NCBI GenBank assembly: GCA_930367215.1
Contig: OV884060.1
Location: 212,663,253-212,727,252, forward strand
Length of the DNA: 64,000 bases
DNA from: Pollenia angustigena
Taxonomy: Eukaryota > Arthropoda > Insecta > Diptera > Polleniidae
Reading direction: 5' to 3'
Shown piece after piece: positions 21,935 to 33,617 of the stretch. Position 1 is the first letter of the stretch; every line of letters starts with the position of its first letter. A program made the position numbers and the translations under genes. The notes beneath the pieces were generated by a model. It saw nothing but the letters and a program-made list of their open reading frames with translations, had not been told where the DNA came from and searched no databases.

Positions 21935-23533
21935 TACTGTTGGGATTTGACTATTCTTAAATTGTACCGTCTCAATGGCAAAATTGTACCAAATTAACAT
22001 AAACTGTACCAAATTTTGGCTATAACATAAAAAAGCATACATAGCAAAAATTTATAACACCTTTTTATTCAATAAAACAATTAAGAAAGTGTAGTCAATT
22101 AAGCTCGGCCATTTGATACCCTACACCACAGTTTATAAGGAAAAAATTTCTAGAGTATACTCTATTTGGGACCCATGGACAATCATGAACCTGCCAGAGC
22201 AAAATTATTTCAAGATATAAGTCTGAGTTCATACGGCTCATGTCTTATTGACAAGATTCTTCCTTTTTCTTCTTTGAACATGAATTGGCGTTCAAATGAT
22301 TCATGTCATGTTGACAACATGTGCTTTTTTGATATTGAAAACAATAACAAAATTAAACAACGAATGAAAAAGCAAAACGTAAAGACAGTACATGCATCTG
22401 TGTACTCGTTTCTTTTCCCCTCGTCCCTCTCGCCTATAAAGTAGCAATCTTGTCAATAAGACATGAGCCGTATGAACTCAGACTAAAGATTCATGTGAAA
22501 GTTCTTTGTGCGGAATATTATTTAGATCTTGATCTATATACGATTTGGTTGTCCTTGAGTGATTTTAGGATGGGAGATTACATGGGAGCTATGGTCAATT
22601 TGGGTCTACCAGCACAATATTTTGTCATGACATAGTAGCTATCGTATAAGTTATTGTCGCCAATTTTTATGTCAATATCGACATTTATAATGAAGTTAAG
22701 ATTAAACGCTTTATTCGGGAGTAGTATTTGTATGGGAGCTATCGTCAAATATGGACCAATTCTAATAAAATTTAGTAAGATGATTTGAATTGCAAAAAGT
22801 TTATCCAAAATTTAATCTTAATACCAACATAATAAGATTGTTTGTAGGAACAAACAGTATTCGGGAAAGAAGTTTGTTTGAAGACCATGTAAAATTATGG
22901 ACCGATTCTCACCATTTTCAGTAGGCATGGCGCTTATGAATTGAAACCTATTTACAAAACTTCATCAAATTACCTTTAAAATTGCGACCTGCACTTAGCG
23001 AACAAGGCTACTTGGACAGACTCCCAGCCAGCCGAACTAAGGGACATCGTTAAATCGACACAGAAAGTGATATTGGGTCGATCGGTATACTAAACATCGT
23101 CACCAAAAAATTTACAAGAATGGCGCGTAGAACTGACCAAAGATTGCCAGCTCAGCAACATCTGTTCTTCAGGTTTCGCTGCTACAAAAACAACAACATT
23201 AAAATAGATTTTGAGACACTTGATTGGTCCCAGGCTTCGTACAGAGATACGAGTACATATACTTATGTATGTAATTAATATGTGTATATGTTATTATAAC
23301 ATCATGAACAATTATACAATTTTTGGTAGTTCTGGTCAGGGCTGGAGATTATGTATGTAATTAGAAATTTTATTATTGAAAAGAAAAAAGTGAGTAAATC
23401 CACTTCAAAGAAATTATGAACTTCGTGGGTATTTGTTTTTAAATTGTACCAAAAATGATGAATTGTACCTGTGTACCAATAAAGTGTGGATTGTACCAAA
23501 TTTGGTACAATTGTACCACAAATCCCATCAGTG
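21935..23533. mobile_element. hAT-type element (GTACCAAA family), copy 2
   Basis: The ends TACTGTTGGGATT and ATCCCATCAGTG are flanked by an exact 8-bp TSD GTGTAGAC (21927-21934 and 23534-23541). It shares with copy 1 the subterminal AATTGTACC repeats and an internal GGGACCCATGG segment, plus a GCTTATGAATTGAAACCTAT to CATCGTTAAA block. It lacks the Harbinger-like and LINE insertions of copy 1, but has gained the small element at 22221-22483. Confidence 0.88.
22221..22483. mobile_element. MITE with GTCTGAGTTCATACGG ends, TAA TSD
   Basis: The perfect-looking TIRs GTCTGAGTTCATACGGCTCA and TGAGCCGTATGAACTCAGAC extend to about 38 bp. TAA flanks both sides (22218-22220 and 22484-22486). The equivalent place in hAT copy 1 (near 9990) is uninterrupted. 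The 3-bp TWA-type duplication suggests PIF/Harbinger. A fragment of the same end occurs near 42043-42068. Confidence 0.8.
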
Positions 23534-23905
23534 GTGTAGACGCTACATGCAATAAAACATTTTCTTTTGTAGTGGGGAATGTATAAACTCACTGTTTATT
23601 GTTGTTGTTTTTGTTTAAGCTTTGATTTTTTTACAAGTAAAACTGTTGCTTATAATTCTCATTCGCTTAACAGTTTTATTTGTTTAATAAATTTAGTTTT
23701 TCTGAAATCTTTGGATGAAGTTTCCTGACGATCTGGCCTAAGCAACCAGTGAAATGCGCATAGAATTAGTATCTCTTCAACAATAAATTTCAGCGTTTTT
23801 ATCAAGAATAAAAATTGGGAATTAAGGACGACAAACAAAATCTTGTAAAGTAAGACCAAAAATCATTGGAATTTGCTTGTAGAATAAATAGTGTGAAAGG
23901 GGCTT

Positions 23906-24817
23906 AAGTAAAATTTTCAAAGACAATCTGCTTTGCTATACTTAATATTAAAAAGCTAAAAATTTAGCATTTTTTTTATGTTGGTAAGATTGAACTCCGA
24001 AACTGCTTGTCCTATTTAAAAAAGTGTTTCAACAAAATAAAGAATGGAACCTCCTAACGGACATAGGCTTTATAAGGTTCCACTAAAGTGCTTAGGATAG
24101 GGTCCAGGGGCGCTAAACCTCCTATACTCATAAAATATTAATTACCGATTTTTAAGAGATCTATTAAAGCAATAGTTTCTATACTTAAAAGAAAAACAAA
24201 GCAATTTTATCGCAAGTGCACTGTTCGCCCTTCATTTCGCTTCCAGTCTATCTGCCCGCTCGACAGTCGCCTCACCGAATGCGAAAATAACTTTTGCTTT
24301 TGTTATGCTTAATCGGCTAAATAGCTGAAACGTTTTTGATGAAATTGGAAATATAGGCTTTGTATGTTTTAAAAACTAGGACCAAAAAGGGGACATAGGG
24401 AGAATTCCTGCCTCTCCGAAAATATGACACCAATTTTGATTAAAGGCTATATATTTTTCAAACCTTGACCGACTCTATCCTACCGATTTTAATTTTACTG
24501 TTATTGTTAGTCGAAAATTGGCTCTGAGAGGGCAACGCTGCGAGCACTGCTAGTTTTTAATAAATTTTAAGTATTTTTTTGGATACTGACCAAAATAATT
24601 TTTTTTTTTTCGTTAACTGTGTTCCTGAAACACATCCAAGAATTTTCAAATTGCCGCTGCAGCCTACGAAACCGAGTGGTTTACCTATGATATACCGATA
24701 CAAAAAAATATACAACTATTAATTCTTCGTGCTCAAAAACCATGTTCGGTAAGTTTGTACATAAATAATTTCTAATTTAAATAATTTCATAAATGAAATG
24801 AATGAATACATTTTTTA
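23906..24817. other. Intergenic, repeat fragments only
   Basis: A piece at about 24380-24470 (GGGAGAATTCCTGCCTCTCC) resembles the inverted dispersed repeat at 30930-30990. I looked here for the missing receptor exon and found none. Confidence 0.4.
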
Positions 24818-24818
24818 C

Positions 24819-25666
24819 CAAGGCGAATTCATGTATAGGGTGGTGGCCAAGGCGAATTTAAAAAGGTAAGTGCAACTCTACAACTACAAAAAGCCACATA
24901 TATTTTGTATTTGCAATTTAATTGCTTGTTGTCGAAAACAACTGACCAAGGCAAAAATTTAAGTTGTTTGGGGCTTTCATTACAATATTCTCAATTGTTG
25001 TACAAATATGCATTTAAATTAACACCATTTAGTAATAAATAAATAAAAATAATATTTTTCGCACTTTTCAATCAACTTCTTCTCAGAAATGTGTTCGGTT
25101 ATTTTGGCGCAAAACATAAACAGAAATATATTTTGACGTTTGGTAATTATATTTACAGTTCGCCGTGGACACAGCTGAGGAACTGCTGACGAGTTGCACT
25201 TACCTTTTTAAATTTGCCTTGGTGGTGGCGATACTACAACAAGTAACAACACCAAAAACACAAGATTGTACTTTATTTGAGGCCGTCAGCTCAAAAGTGG
25301 TGTAAGCCACATTACATTTATTTCATATTTGTGTGGCTTATTTGTGTGGCTTATTATACATAAGTAGAGCAAAAATAAATAAATGCAACATCAACTTTTG
25401 CAACGCTTTCTGTTAGTGAATGTTAAAACAAGAGATAAACTTGTTTCTTATTTTGTTTTCGCAGTTTTAATCAATTTGGCGTTGATAAGTCAGGGTATGA
25501 AAAATTGAGGCTTACATCACGTTCGCGCTGATGGCCTCATTTGTTGCTTTCGTTGGTCGATATGTCAAAAACACAAGTAACTTTTGACATTCCTCTCTCT
25601 CTCTAATTTAGAAAAAAAGTAGCACAGCTGTGCATTCAACGCCACCTTAAAAATGAATTCGCCTTG
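24819..25666. mobile_element. Composite fold-back element, AAGGCGAATT repeats
   Basis: The outer ends CAAGGCGAATTCAT and ATGAATTCGCCTTG are inverted. A second, inner inverted pair (GCCAAGGCGAATTTAAAAAG near 24850 and CTTTTTAAATTTGCCTTGG near 25205-25225) uses the same core. A separate MITE with TCAGC...GTGGTGTAAGCC ends (25281-25537) is nested in the right half. It is non-coding. Confidence 0.6.
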
Positions 25667-26140
25667 TTTTATACTTTTCTTTCAATATGGAATGAAATAA
25701 CATATTTTTCAAATACATACATAAATTAAACATTTTATAGAGTCAAATTATTTATAATTCCTTTTTTCTTTTCAAGATAAAAGTCGGGAATAAGTACCTT
25801 ATGACGTTGGAATTGTTTCAGGCTTTATTAAATGCATCATATTCGTATTTTACTCTTTTGAAAAGGGTTTATGGTTAATACAAATAATTGTGGAATAGTA
25901 AAAATCACAAGAGTAAAACTTTCAAAATCAGATATTCATTCGCACATAAAATTTTATAAAAAGCACTAAGTTGACATTACAGTCACACATTTATGTAGAA
26001 ACTCTAATAAAAACTCATAATAGTTGAAAAAAGTATTGTATTTTTTTTTTATCGAAAAATAATACTTTAAAAATTGTAAAGAACAAGAGAGAAAAATTAT
26101 CTTCCACTGGAAACCATAGATGACACTTAGATAGGAAACT

Positions 26141-26226
26141 AAAGGTTTAATTAGACGTGACATAACCATAACAAAACTGTATTACCATAGCCACTGTATT
26201 ACCAAAACGACGTAAACATACCATAC
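26141..26226. repeat. Palindromic dispersed repeat, copy 2
   Basis: TTAGACGTGACATAACCATA, CTGTATTACCAAAACGACG and AACATACCATAC match the repeat at 75-150 with a small rearrangement of its middle. Confidence 0.6.
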
Positions 26227-27165
26227 ACTGAAAGAATTTTCTTCACAGAACGATTGGATTAATGAAATGTTTCATAAAATCAATGAAAATTTTGCATTTT
26301 TTAATGTCAAACGTTTTAAGAATTTTTTTATTATTTTAATATAAAAGTTTTTATATTTGAATGAAATTTTTAATTAATTTTTTCCATTTTTTCAATGTGC
26401 GTTTTGAGTTGTTGTAATTGTAATTTTTTGTTTTTTCCTGTTTCAAATCATCAAGTTTTGTTAATTTTATTTCGTTTTTATATTTCGTTGACATCATAAG
26501 CTTACCTTTAAGTAAATTGTACTAAATTCATTTTCCAGCCCGCGACGACCTTCATCTGCCTTCTTTCCTTTTTCTGGCTTGTACTACTGCGTAAATTTTG
26601 TGTATTTAAAATAACAATTAAGGAAAAAAGAATGTGAGAATTTCGTGCTCTTGTTTTTTCTTTCGCGTTGTTTGTTTTTGAACCTAAATATTTCATACAT
26701 CTAGCTAAAATCAGTATTTCGTTATCGTAATGAATTTTTTCATTAATGTTATGAAACATTAAAATTTTCATTTTTTTTATATATTTTCATGTCTACCGCT
26801 AAAAATTGAATTAAAAAAATGTTTTTACAACAGTTATAGGAAGAACATTTTTTATTTATAAGTATTTTGAAGTTAAAGAATTTTATCTTGTTGTCATTGA
26901 TTTAGTGACATTTATCATGGAAAATATGAAGTAACAAAAGATTCCTTTTTTGCTTTAACTTAAAAATATTTAAATATTTTAATAAATACATAGTTCATAT
27001 AATTCTTAAAAAAACTATTGAAAATATGTATAACAATAAGTTAAATTTTTCTTTTGAAAGAGATATTAAGTTGTCACTTATTTAATGAAAAATGTTAACG
27101 AAATTACGAAACTCAATTTCGTAGTGTAAATGAAATTGTTTCATTATACATGTATTGTATTTGTA
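26227..27165. other. Very AT-rich spacer
   Basis: No gene recognised. Several ATGAAA/TTTCAT-rich stretches occur (26270-26330 and 26720-26790), without a convincing TIR pair or TSD. Confidence 0.4.
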
Positions 27166-28031
27166 AGTCCGGGTCCATATTATGAAACATTTAAGTTTGA
27201 TTGTGAAAAAGGAAAGACGTATGGAAAAGTGTACTTTGTTTTGTGTACAAGCAGTCTTTGTAAGTTTATTATTGAAGGTAAGAACAAGAAAGAGATAATA
27301 CATACAAAACACCTTAGTCCTAGTCCACATTATGAAACATTTGCTGCCGAAACTTTGTGCAACGCCCCCGTTTCACCTCCAACTTACTTTTTAAAAGATT
27401 TTGTATGTCGATTACCCAGCTATGTGTACCGAATTCAAACGATTTTTTTCTTACCCTTCTATAGATATAAATAAATCTATTTTGTGCTACGCCTACTCCT
27501 TAAATCCCGCCAAATCTTGTCGGATGTTGTGTATCGGTAGCCAAGATACTTGCTCTTGAAAAAAGAAGTCTATAAGTTTTTGTATTGGAGCTACCATGTC
27601 CCGTCTAATTTTTTTTCAGAAGCTTTGTATTGGTTACCCAGCTAAGTGTACCCAATTTGGACACTATCTCTTACAGATCTTTAGATATAAATAATTATAT
27701 TTTGTGCCACGCCCACTTCTCCAATCTCAACCTCGTTTTGTCTGATGTTTTGTACTGCTAACCAAGATGCTTGTACCTAATTTGGAAACTTTGGCGTCCT
27801 CTAGATATACAGACATCTATAATGTCTTTGCATGGGAAGTGACACGCCCACTTGTACAATCTGGCCCACATTTTGTCAGATGTTGTTTGGAAACTTTGGC
27901 TCCTGCCATTCTAACTCAGAAACTTTTTTTGGGTCTAAACTACTATCCAAGAGGACTTACCTTGGTGCAATTTTCATCCAAATCGGAAGACATCGATATA
28001 AAAATTGGGTCACTTGACATGAAATCCACCA
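27166..28031. repeat. Imperfect tandem repeats ending in a fold-back arm
   Basis: TCC-GGTCCATATTATGAAACATTT recurs at 27168 and 27315. From about 27440, units of about 200 bp recur. Each carries AGATATAAATAA, a CACGCCCACTTCTCCAAT-like stretch, TTTTGTC-GATGTT and AACCAAGAT-CTTG, with three units by eye. The block ends in the same sequence as the right arm of the fold-back at 15633-16199 (CATCCAAATCGGAAGACATC). It is probably a longer relative of that element. Confidence 0.55.
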
Positions 28032-28224
28032 TATATGTATTCCCTTTTACCTTCGGTGAAGGGTATAAAAAAGCATATTTTTGCGGTTTTATTAAAGCTT
28101 TGCATATTTTTGTGGCAAAAAGGAATAAGTGCTTAAGTTGACTTAAGCTAAATTTGAGCTTATGGTACCTTTGAGATCTACACGTTCAAAAGTCCACACG
28201 GGCAAAGTTTTTTTTTTCTCATTA

Positions 28225-30230
28225 TTTATTTATTGAATCTTCATATATCAAATATGAACTAACAATAATTAATCAAATCTTGACCTAAAACGTAATTTTA
28301 TGTCCTGCCAGTGCCAGACAAAATTTTCTTCATCACGGGTTCTGTTCACTTTTATAGGTGTTTATCGCTCATCTAATTGGGTAAGTGCTGCAGTGTGTCT
28401 GTTTCTTAAGCGAGTGTGGCCGCCATGATTTAAAATATTTCGAGCTAGTGGATTTGGGTGTTGTTCAAGCCTTTTTAAATATTTTATTGCATATTTTGTA
28501 ATCATAGTTTTAACTAATGGCACATTTAGATCCTTATGAATGTTTCAGTTTTTAACATACCAGGGAGCGGATGTGATTATTCGAAGAAGTTTATTTTGAC
28601 GCCTTTGAATTTTGTCGATATTAGAGGCCGAGGCAGTGCCCCATAGTTGAATACCGTAGCACCAGATAGGCTTTAAGATAGAGTTGTAAAGTAGAAGCTT
28701 GCAATCGAGACTAAAGCTTCGTACAGACGATGGTCAGATCTTACAATGTTGTCATTAAAATTGCCTAAAAATGTCTTGCAACTGTCTGAACATTGTAAGC
28801 TCATTTTCATTTGCAGATGTGTAAAATTAATGCATCTGACAACGGCACTATTGTCAGAAAAATTACAATATTGTAATATCTGACCATCGTCTGTACGAAG
28901 CTTAAGGACAAAATTTCTTCCAATAAGCCAATGAATTTGAATGGCTTTTTTCTTCAAATGCTTTTCTTATGACATTTACTATTCGATGAGTCTGTTCAAT
29001 TGTGCTGTGTTTTCTTCTAAATCCGAATTGATGGTTTGGAATACATCTATTTTCACTTAAAATCGGTGTTAATTTTGAAAGTAATAATTTCTCAAACAGC
29101 TTTGACATATTTGATAATAAGCTAATAGGCCTATAACACTCAACTTTTGTATGATCTTTACCTGGCTTTGGTATCATGGTAACTAAGGAAACCTTCCACT
29201 TTTGAGGATAGTATTCAAGGCGTAAAATAGCATTTAAAATAAAAAGAATAATTTTCTTTGTTATGCGAGGTAGCTCTAAAAGCATTTTATTACTGATCTT
29301 ATCAATACCAGGTGCCTTCTTAGTGTTTAAGTCACAAATAGCCTTTTCGATTTCTCTTATCTCAAATCTGAGGGGAATAGCTGCTCTAGCAGCAACAGGT
29401 GGTAACTCGACCGCAATATTTTGAGATATATTTGGTGTAAATACGTTTTTCAAGTGACTAACAAACAGATTTCCTTTTTCAGTATCGTTTCGTGCCCAAC
29501 TACCATTCAAGTTTCTTAATGGTGGCTTGGATATAACTGGCCTTTTTAGATTTCTAAAGAATATATTTTATTATTTTTAATTTTTTTGGGGGTAACACTG
29601 GAATGTTGAACAGCTAGTTTAATATAACTGTCAAAGTTAACAATAGAGAGATCCACATTCTCCGGAGTACTAAGCGGAATATTTTCTGTGCAATGGGCAC
29701 TGAGAAATTTTTTATATTTTAACCAATTTATTTGTGTGGCTGGCGTCGTTAAGTAACCTGACGGAAATACAATTCTATTTGGGTTCGATATAGTAACAAT
29801 TGTAGGTGTGTGGTCGGATGATAATTCTAAGGAAGCTTCAACGTGAATCGTTTCTGTGGGGATGTTTTTAACCACGCCGAAATCAATGACATCTGGAATA
29901 TTTTGCTGATCAGTAGGCCAATATGTCGGATGTCCGCTCGCGACCACATTTAAATCCATTTTAGAGATTGTATTAAACAGAACACGCCCCTTTGGTGTTA
30001 TAAGTCGTGACCCCCAGAAGGTATGTTTAGCGTTATAATCGCCAGTGGCCAGGAAACAGGGTCCAAGTGATTTATAATATTCACAGTATTGGCTTTCTGA
30101 TATTGAAAATCTAGGTGGAGAGTATAAAGATGAAATTACTATGTTTCGATTTAGCTCTTCAACACAAATGTTCGTTACTTGCAGATAATCCTCACGATGA
30201 TCACTCATTAGGTAGTGTTTGACGCGTGTC
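28225..30230 (-). pseudogene. LINE ORF2 (endonuclease + partial RT), broken
   Basis: 30230-29546 encodes the back half of an APE-type endonuclease (ATGDYNAKHTFWGSR, DVIDFGV, SSDHTP). 29510-28902 encodes the RT N-terminal fingers (KAPGIDKISNKMLLELP, MIPKPGKDHTKV, YRPISLLSNMSKLFEK, FGFRRKHSTIEQTHR). The catalytic FADD region is deleted. The C-terminal thumb region is present on the minus strand beyond the MITE (28700-28300). The first few residues at the 5' edge come from flanking DNA, not from the element. Confidence 0.85.
28715..28902. mobile_element. MITE in the LINE, TTA TSD, empty site known
   Basis: The ends AGCTTCGTACAGACGATGGT and ACCATCGTCTGTACGAAGCT are perfect inverted repeats over at least 25 bp. 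TAA flanks both sides (28712-28714 and 28903-28905), which is TTA on the LINE strand. The paralogous LINE reads straight through this site (TCCTTAGTCTCG at about 40530), confirming boundaries and TSD. The TSD type fits PIF/Harbinger. Confidence 0.92.
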
Positions 30231-30479
30231 AACGGGCAAAGTTGCATTTATTTTGTACGATTTTTTGGAAAGTTATGGCAATATGACTTTTAGTTGATCT
30301 TTTTTCAATGTGCAATTACATTTGAAATTAAAACTTAAGTTTTCTTCTTCTGATCAGTCCCATTAGGAATATTTAGGAATAAAAACTTCGAAAAACTATA
30401 ACCGCAAAAAAGTGATGATTATACATATTAGAATAGGAGTAAATGTTCAAAAATCACCTTTAATCTCTAAGATTGATCT

Positions 30480-31200
30480 CCAACAAAATAATAAAAAAAA
30501 AAAAAATGATTTAAGTAGTTCTCATACCCACACCACAATAGTAGAGATTATGCATTTGTGCTGATGTGTGTAACGCCTTAAAATATGGGTCCTAGGGTAC
30601 ACCGATCAACTCAGAATCATTTTCATTTTCTGAGTCGATCTAACGATTTCCGTTCGACTGGCTGGCTGACTGGCTGTAACCTTGTGCGCAAAGTACAGGT
30701 CGCAATTATGGAGATAATTTGATGATAGGTTCTGCACATTGGTTCTAATTGGCACAAAGATCAAGCCTGTTGAAAATCGTTGGACCCCGAGGGGAGATAG
30801 AAAGCAATTTTTGGCTCTCCGAAACTAACAGATTTTAATGAAATTTAAAACATAGTATACATATATAGATCAAAACATAGTATATAGATTCTTATTTATA
30901 TGGTCACGTTAGCTATGCATTTTCTAAAAACAGACCTTGAAGGGAGGTAGGGGGCGATTTTTGCCTCTCCGAACTTATGTAAGAGGTTTTAATAAATTTT
31001 AAAACATAGATAGTTACTGTTCTTATGGATACATTAGCTACGCGTTTTTTTTAAAGTAGGACAGCGAGCACACGCCAGGTATCCGCTAGACGATAATATT
31101 TAAGCGGGGCCATGATTGCCCATGGTCCCAAATAGGGTACACTCTATACCATATGTAACATATGGTCGGGCTTTACCAACTATACTTTCTAACTTGTTCC
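30480..31200 (-). repeat. Inverted copy of the GGGACCCATGG dispersed repeat
   Basis: On the plus strand it contains CGATCTAACGATTTCCGTTC, CTTGTGCGCAAAGTACAGGT and, near 31110-31130, CCATGGTCCCAAATAGGGTA. These are reversed counterparts of blocks inside both GTACCAAA hAT elements (around 9940 and 13060-13150, and 22160 and 22930-23080). It may be a related element lacking the hAT ends. Confidence 0.5.
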
Positions 31201-31494
31201 TTATTGATTTCATGCAGTCATACAAAAGTTGAAAATATTTATTATTAAAAAATTAAATAAACCAAGAACGTTGTATAAATCGTTGTTTAAATCGTGCTTA
31301 AAGGATTTTAAAGACATTTTAAAAGTTTTTTTTTAATGTTTAACGTAGGTATATAACCGATACTGATATATCGGCTATATTCGGTATCGGCGTTATTTTA
31401 CTGTCGATACAACAGTACTTCTAAAATTTCTTTTAGAGTTTTTTTTAAGGAACAAACATTTTAATTTTTAATGTTTATATTTTGCATAAAATTA

Positions 31495-32504
31495 TGCTAT
31501 GTTCACATTTGGGTTTTTAAATGCGTTAGAGCCAAATGTTGATTAAATTAATCAAAGCCGTTCACACTACATTTGAGATGATTAAGATGACAGATGATTA
31601 AGAAAAATAACACAACAAACAAATTTATATTTACTTAAAGTATTAAAAATGGATTAAAATGTTTTATACAGTTATCAGAAGATTATTTTAATCATTGTTA
31701 TGATGAAATTGTGAAAATTTATGAACTATTTTTTTTTTTTTTTTTTGGTTTTACTTAAGACTAAAAGTTTTTGGCGAACTATTTAAGTTATAATGCCAGG
31801 GTATCACACAATATTTGGAGCTTTAACCGCAAAACCTCGTTCGACCTAAACCTTCGTATAGGAAGGCGAGAGCTTCCAGAAACCGCTCCAGAGTATTTTG
31901 GTCTCCACCAGTAAACGTCTGAGTTATTTCCTTGGTACTCCACCAGTAAAACGTCTGAGTTATTTATGGTTCTCCACCAGTCACATTGAGTTCTTTTCTT
32001 TGGTTCTCCACCAGACAACACATCAAAACATTGAGGTTAAAAACGATTGCATATAGTTAATGCAGATACCGCAAAAACTGTAACTCGGTACAGTTATACA
32101 ACGCCGAAACACTAACCAATGCGGGGTGACACCGCAAAACTCAACAAAAGCAGACAAACAAAAACGACCTGTTTGCCCTTAAGAAATAATGACAAAAAAC
32201 GCGAGCTGCTTCTCCACTCAGAGCAGTTTTACGACTGTGATGAATTATTTAAGGAAAAAAATAAAAACATTAAGCAGAAATCGTGGCCGGTTATACACGA
32301 TCATGTTGGCGCGATTCTACATTATACTCAGTTTGAGGTATGTTCAGTCGATTCTATGTGGTTTATGAAGTGATTTAGTTGTAATCATGTCAATTTGAAG
32401 TGATTAACAAATCACTTCAATGTATGGGTAATCATCTCGATTTTGATTCTTAATCACGTTCGAGCTGCTTAAACGCGTTTAAGAACCCAAGTGTGAACAT
32501 AGTA
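31495..32504. mobile_element. TIR element with TTA TSD and CTCCACCAG repeats
   Basis: The left end TGCTATGTTCACATTTGGGT is inverted at the right (ACCCAAGTGTGAACATAGTA on the plus strand). TTA flanks both sides (31492-31494 and 32505-32507). Inside, 31900-32015 holds four copies of GGT-CTCCACCAG, spaced about 35 bp, two of them followed by AACGTCTGAGTTATTT. An 84-codon frame at 32119-32373 has no recognised family. Confidence 0.65.
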
Positions 32505-32507
32505 TTA

Positions 32508-33290
32508 AAAGAAATAACACAAAAAGTTTATTTTAATTCTAAGCCGTTTTGCTTTGCACCTTGGTGAGAGACTTCGGCCAGAACCCTTTTGCTGTATTGC
32601 CAATTACAACGTGAATTCCGTTATTAGCTTTTAAGTGTCAAAAAATATTTACAAGTGATTTCAGAAGCATTACCGAGAGTTTTGTTAAATTATTTCTCAA
32701 ACTCTTTAGCTAATTTGATTTTTTATTGAATAAACTAAATAGCAAAATAATTTGTTTTTGACAATTTTGTTTTTTAAAACGCAATAAAAAATGCTGTTAA
32801 TTTTTTCTACACGTATAGATAAGAGTTCCTTCCAAACACATTCAAAATATTCACAAAAGATGAAAAGTTTTAATTAAATTTAAGAATTTCAAGCATTTTT
32901 TGAGAATATGTTTAGGTCGGTCAAAGATAATTCCCCATAGGGGCGACTCTTAGCCAGTTTTGAGACTTTTTCTTTAATATATTTCTAGTCTGTATTGACA
33001 GTTTTATATGGGAATTAAGGAATGTTAGAAACTAATGATGGGGATAAAAATAAAGTCGGGTTAGTCATGCATTGGACCCGTCGAGGGATATCCTAGGCGT
33101 TGCAAGGGCCAAATTTAAGAATTTCATTAAACTGCCATATTTGTATTGAATTCCCCTAATGGATAATGGAGAAAAGCGGCATGAATGTTTTGAAAAATGT
33201 TAAGGAGAAAAAACTTATGGAGGTCAGTCATACATTTAATTTTCCTATGTATAGTTATGGGACTTTTTCTGCAATATGTATGAATAATAC
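32508..33290. other. Intergenic, nothing recognised
   Basis: AT-rich sequence without TIR pairs, RNA genes or credible ORFs. Confidence 0.4.
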
Positions 33291-33529
33291 GGGCATGTTC
33301 TGACAATCGCAAAATGCTTAACATTTGCGATCTTGACTTGAAATTGCATAATACGTGTACTGTAAGTCGCAATCGCAAGAAGTGTGGTGACTTCAAATTG
33401 CAAAACTATGATCAAGGGAACTTTAAAAAACTATGGCAGGTCGCAAGCAAAACGCACCAGTTTCAGAACACCATAAAATTAATCTGGCGTTTTGCGATTT
33501 CAGATCGTGCGATTGTCAGAACGTGGCCG
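33291..33529. repeat. TTCTGACAATCGCA MITE family, copy 4 (best preserved)
   Basis: The left end GGGCATGTTCTGACAATCGC and the right end GCGATTGTCAGAACGTGGCC form clear TIRs. The interior matches the copy at 6050-6250 closely (TTAACATTTGCGAT, CTGGCGTTTTGCGATTTCA). Confidence 0.75.
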
Positions 33530-33617
33530 ATATTCTGCGTACTCGGATTGGGTTAACCCGCTGGGTGCCCCGCTTGACAGAAAAAAAGTGTCAAATTCGA
33601 GCACTGTGTAAATACCT

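Larger units (their letters stand above)
21585..23905. mobile_element. Composite insertion block downstream of the receptor exons
   Basis: AAGGCCCTTTCACACTATAA on the left and AGTGTGAAAGGGGCTT on the right are inverted relatives, suggesting one outer TIR element of about 2.3 kb. It contains a truncated copy of the ATACCCT dispersed family (21690-21925), the hAT element 21935-23533 and a segment shared with 16820-17046. No target duplication was found, so the outer boundary is tentative. Confidence 0.45.
28210..30230 (-). mobile_element. Jockey-like LINE, 5'-truncated, with 12-bp TSD
   Basis: ACGGGCAAAGTT occurs at 28198-28209 and again at 30232-30243, directly flanking the element. The 3' end has a T-run on the plus strand (a poly-A tail on the element strand). 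The 5' end is truncated inside the endonuclease domain, a hallmark of target-primed reverse transcription. Compared with the copy at 36.8-42.0 kb, it lacks about 590 bp of RT between the AFEEK and IQIHWLI regions. It has gained a TTA-flanked MITE (28715-28902). Confidence 0.88.

Noticed and set aside
27130..28141. Frames of 114 and 124 codons
   Set aside because: They follow the tandem repeat units and fold-back arm rather than any protein pattern.
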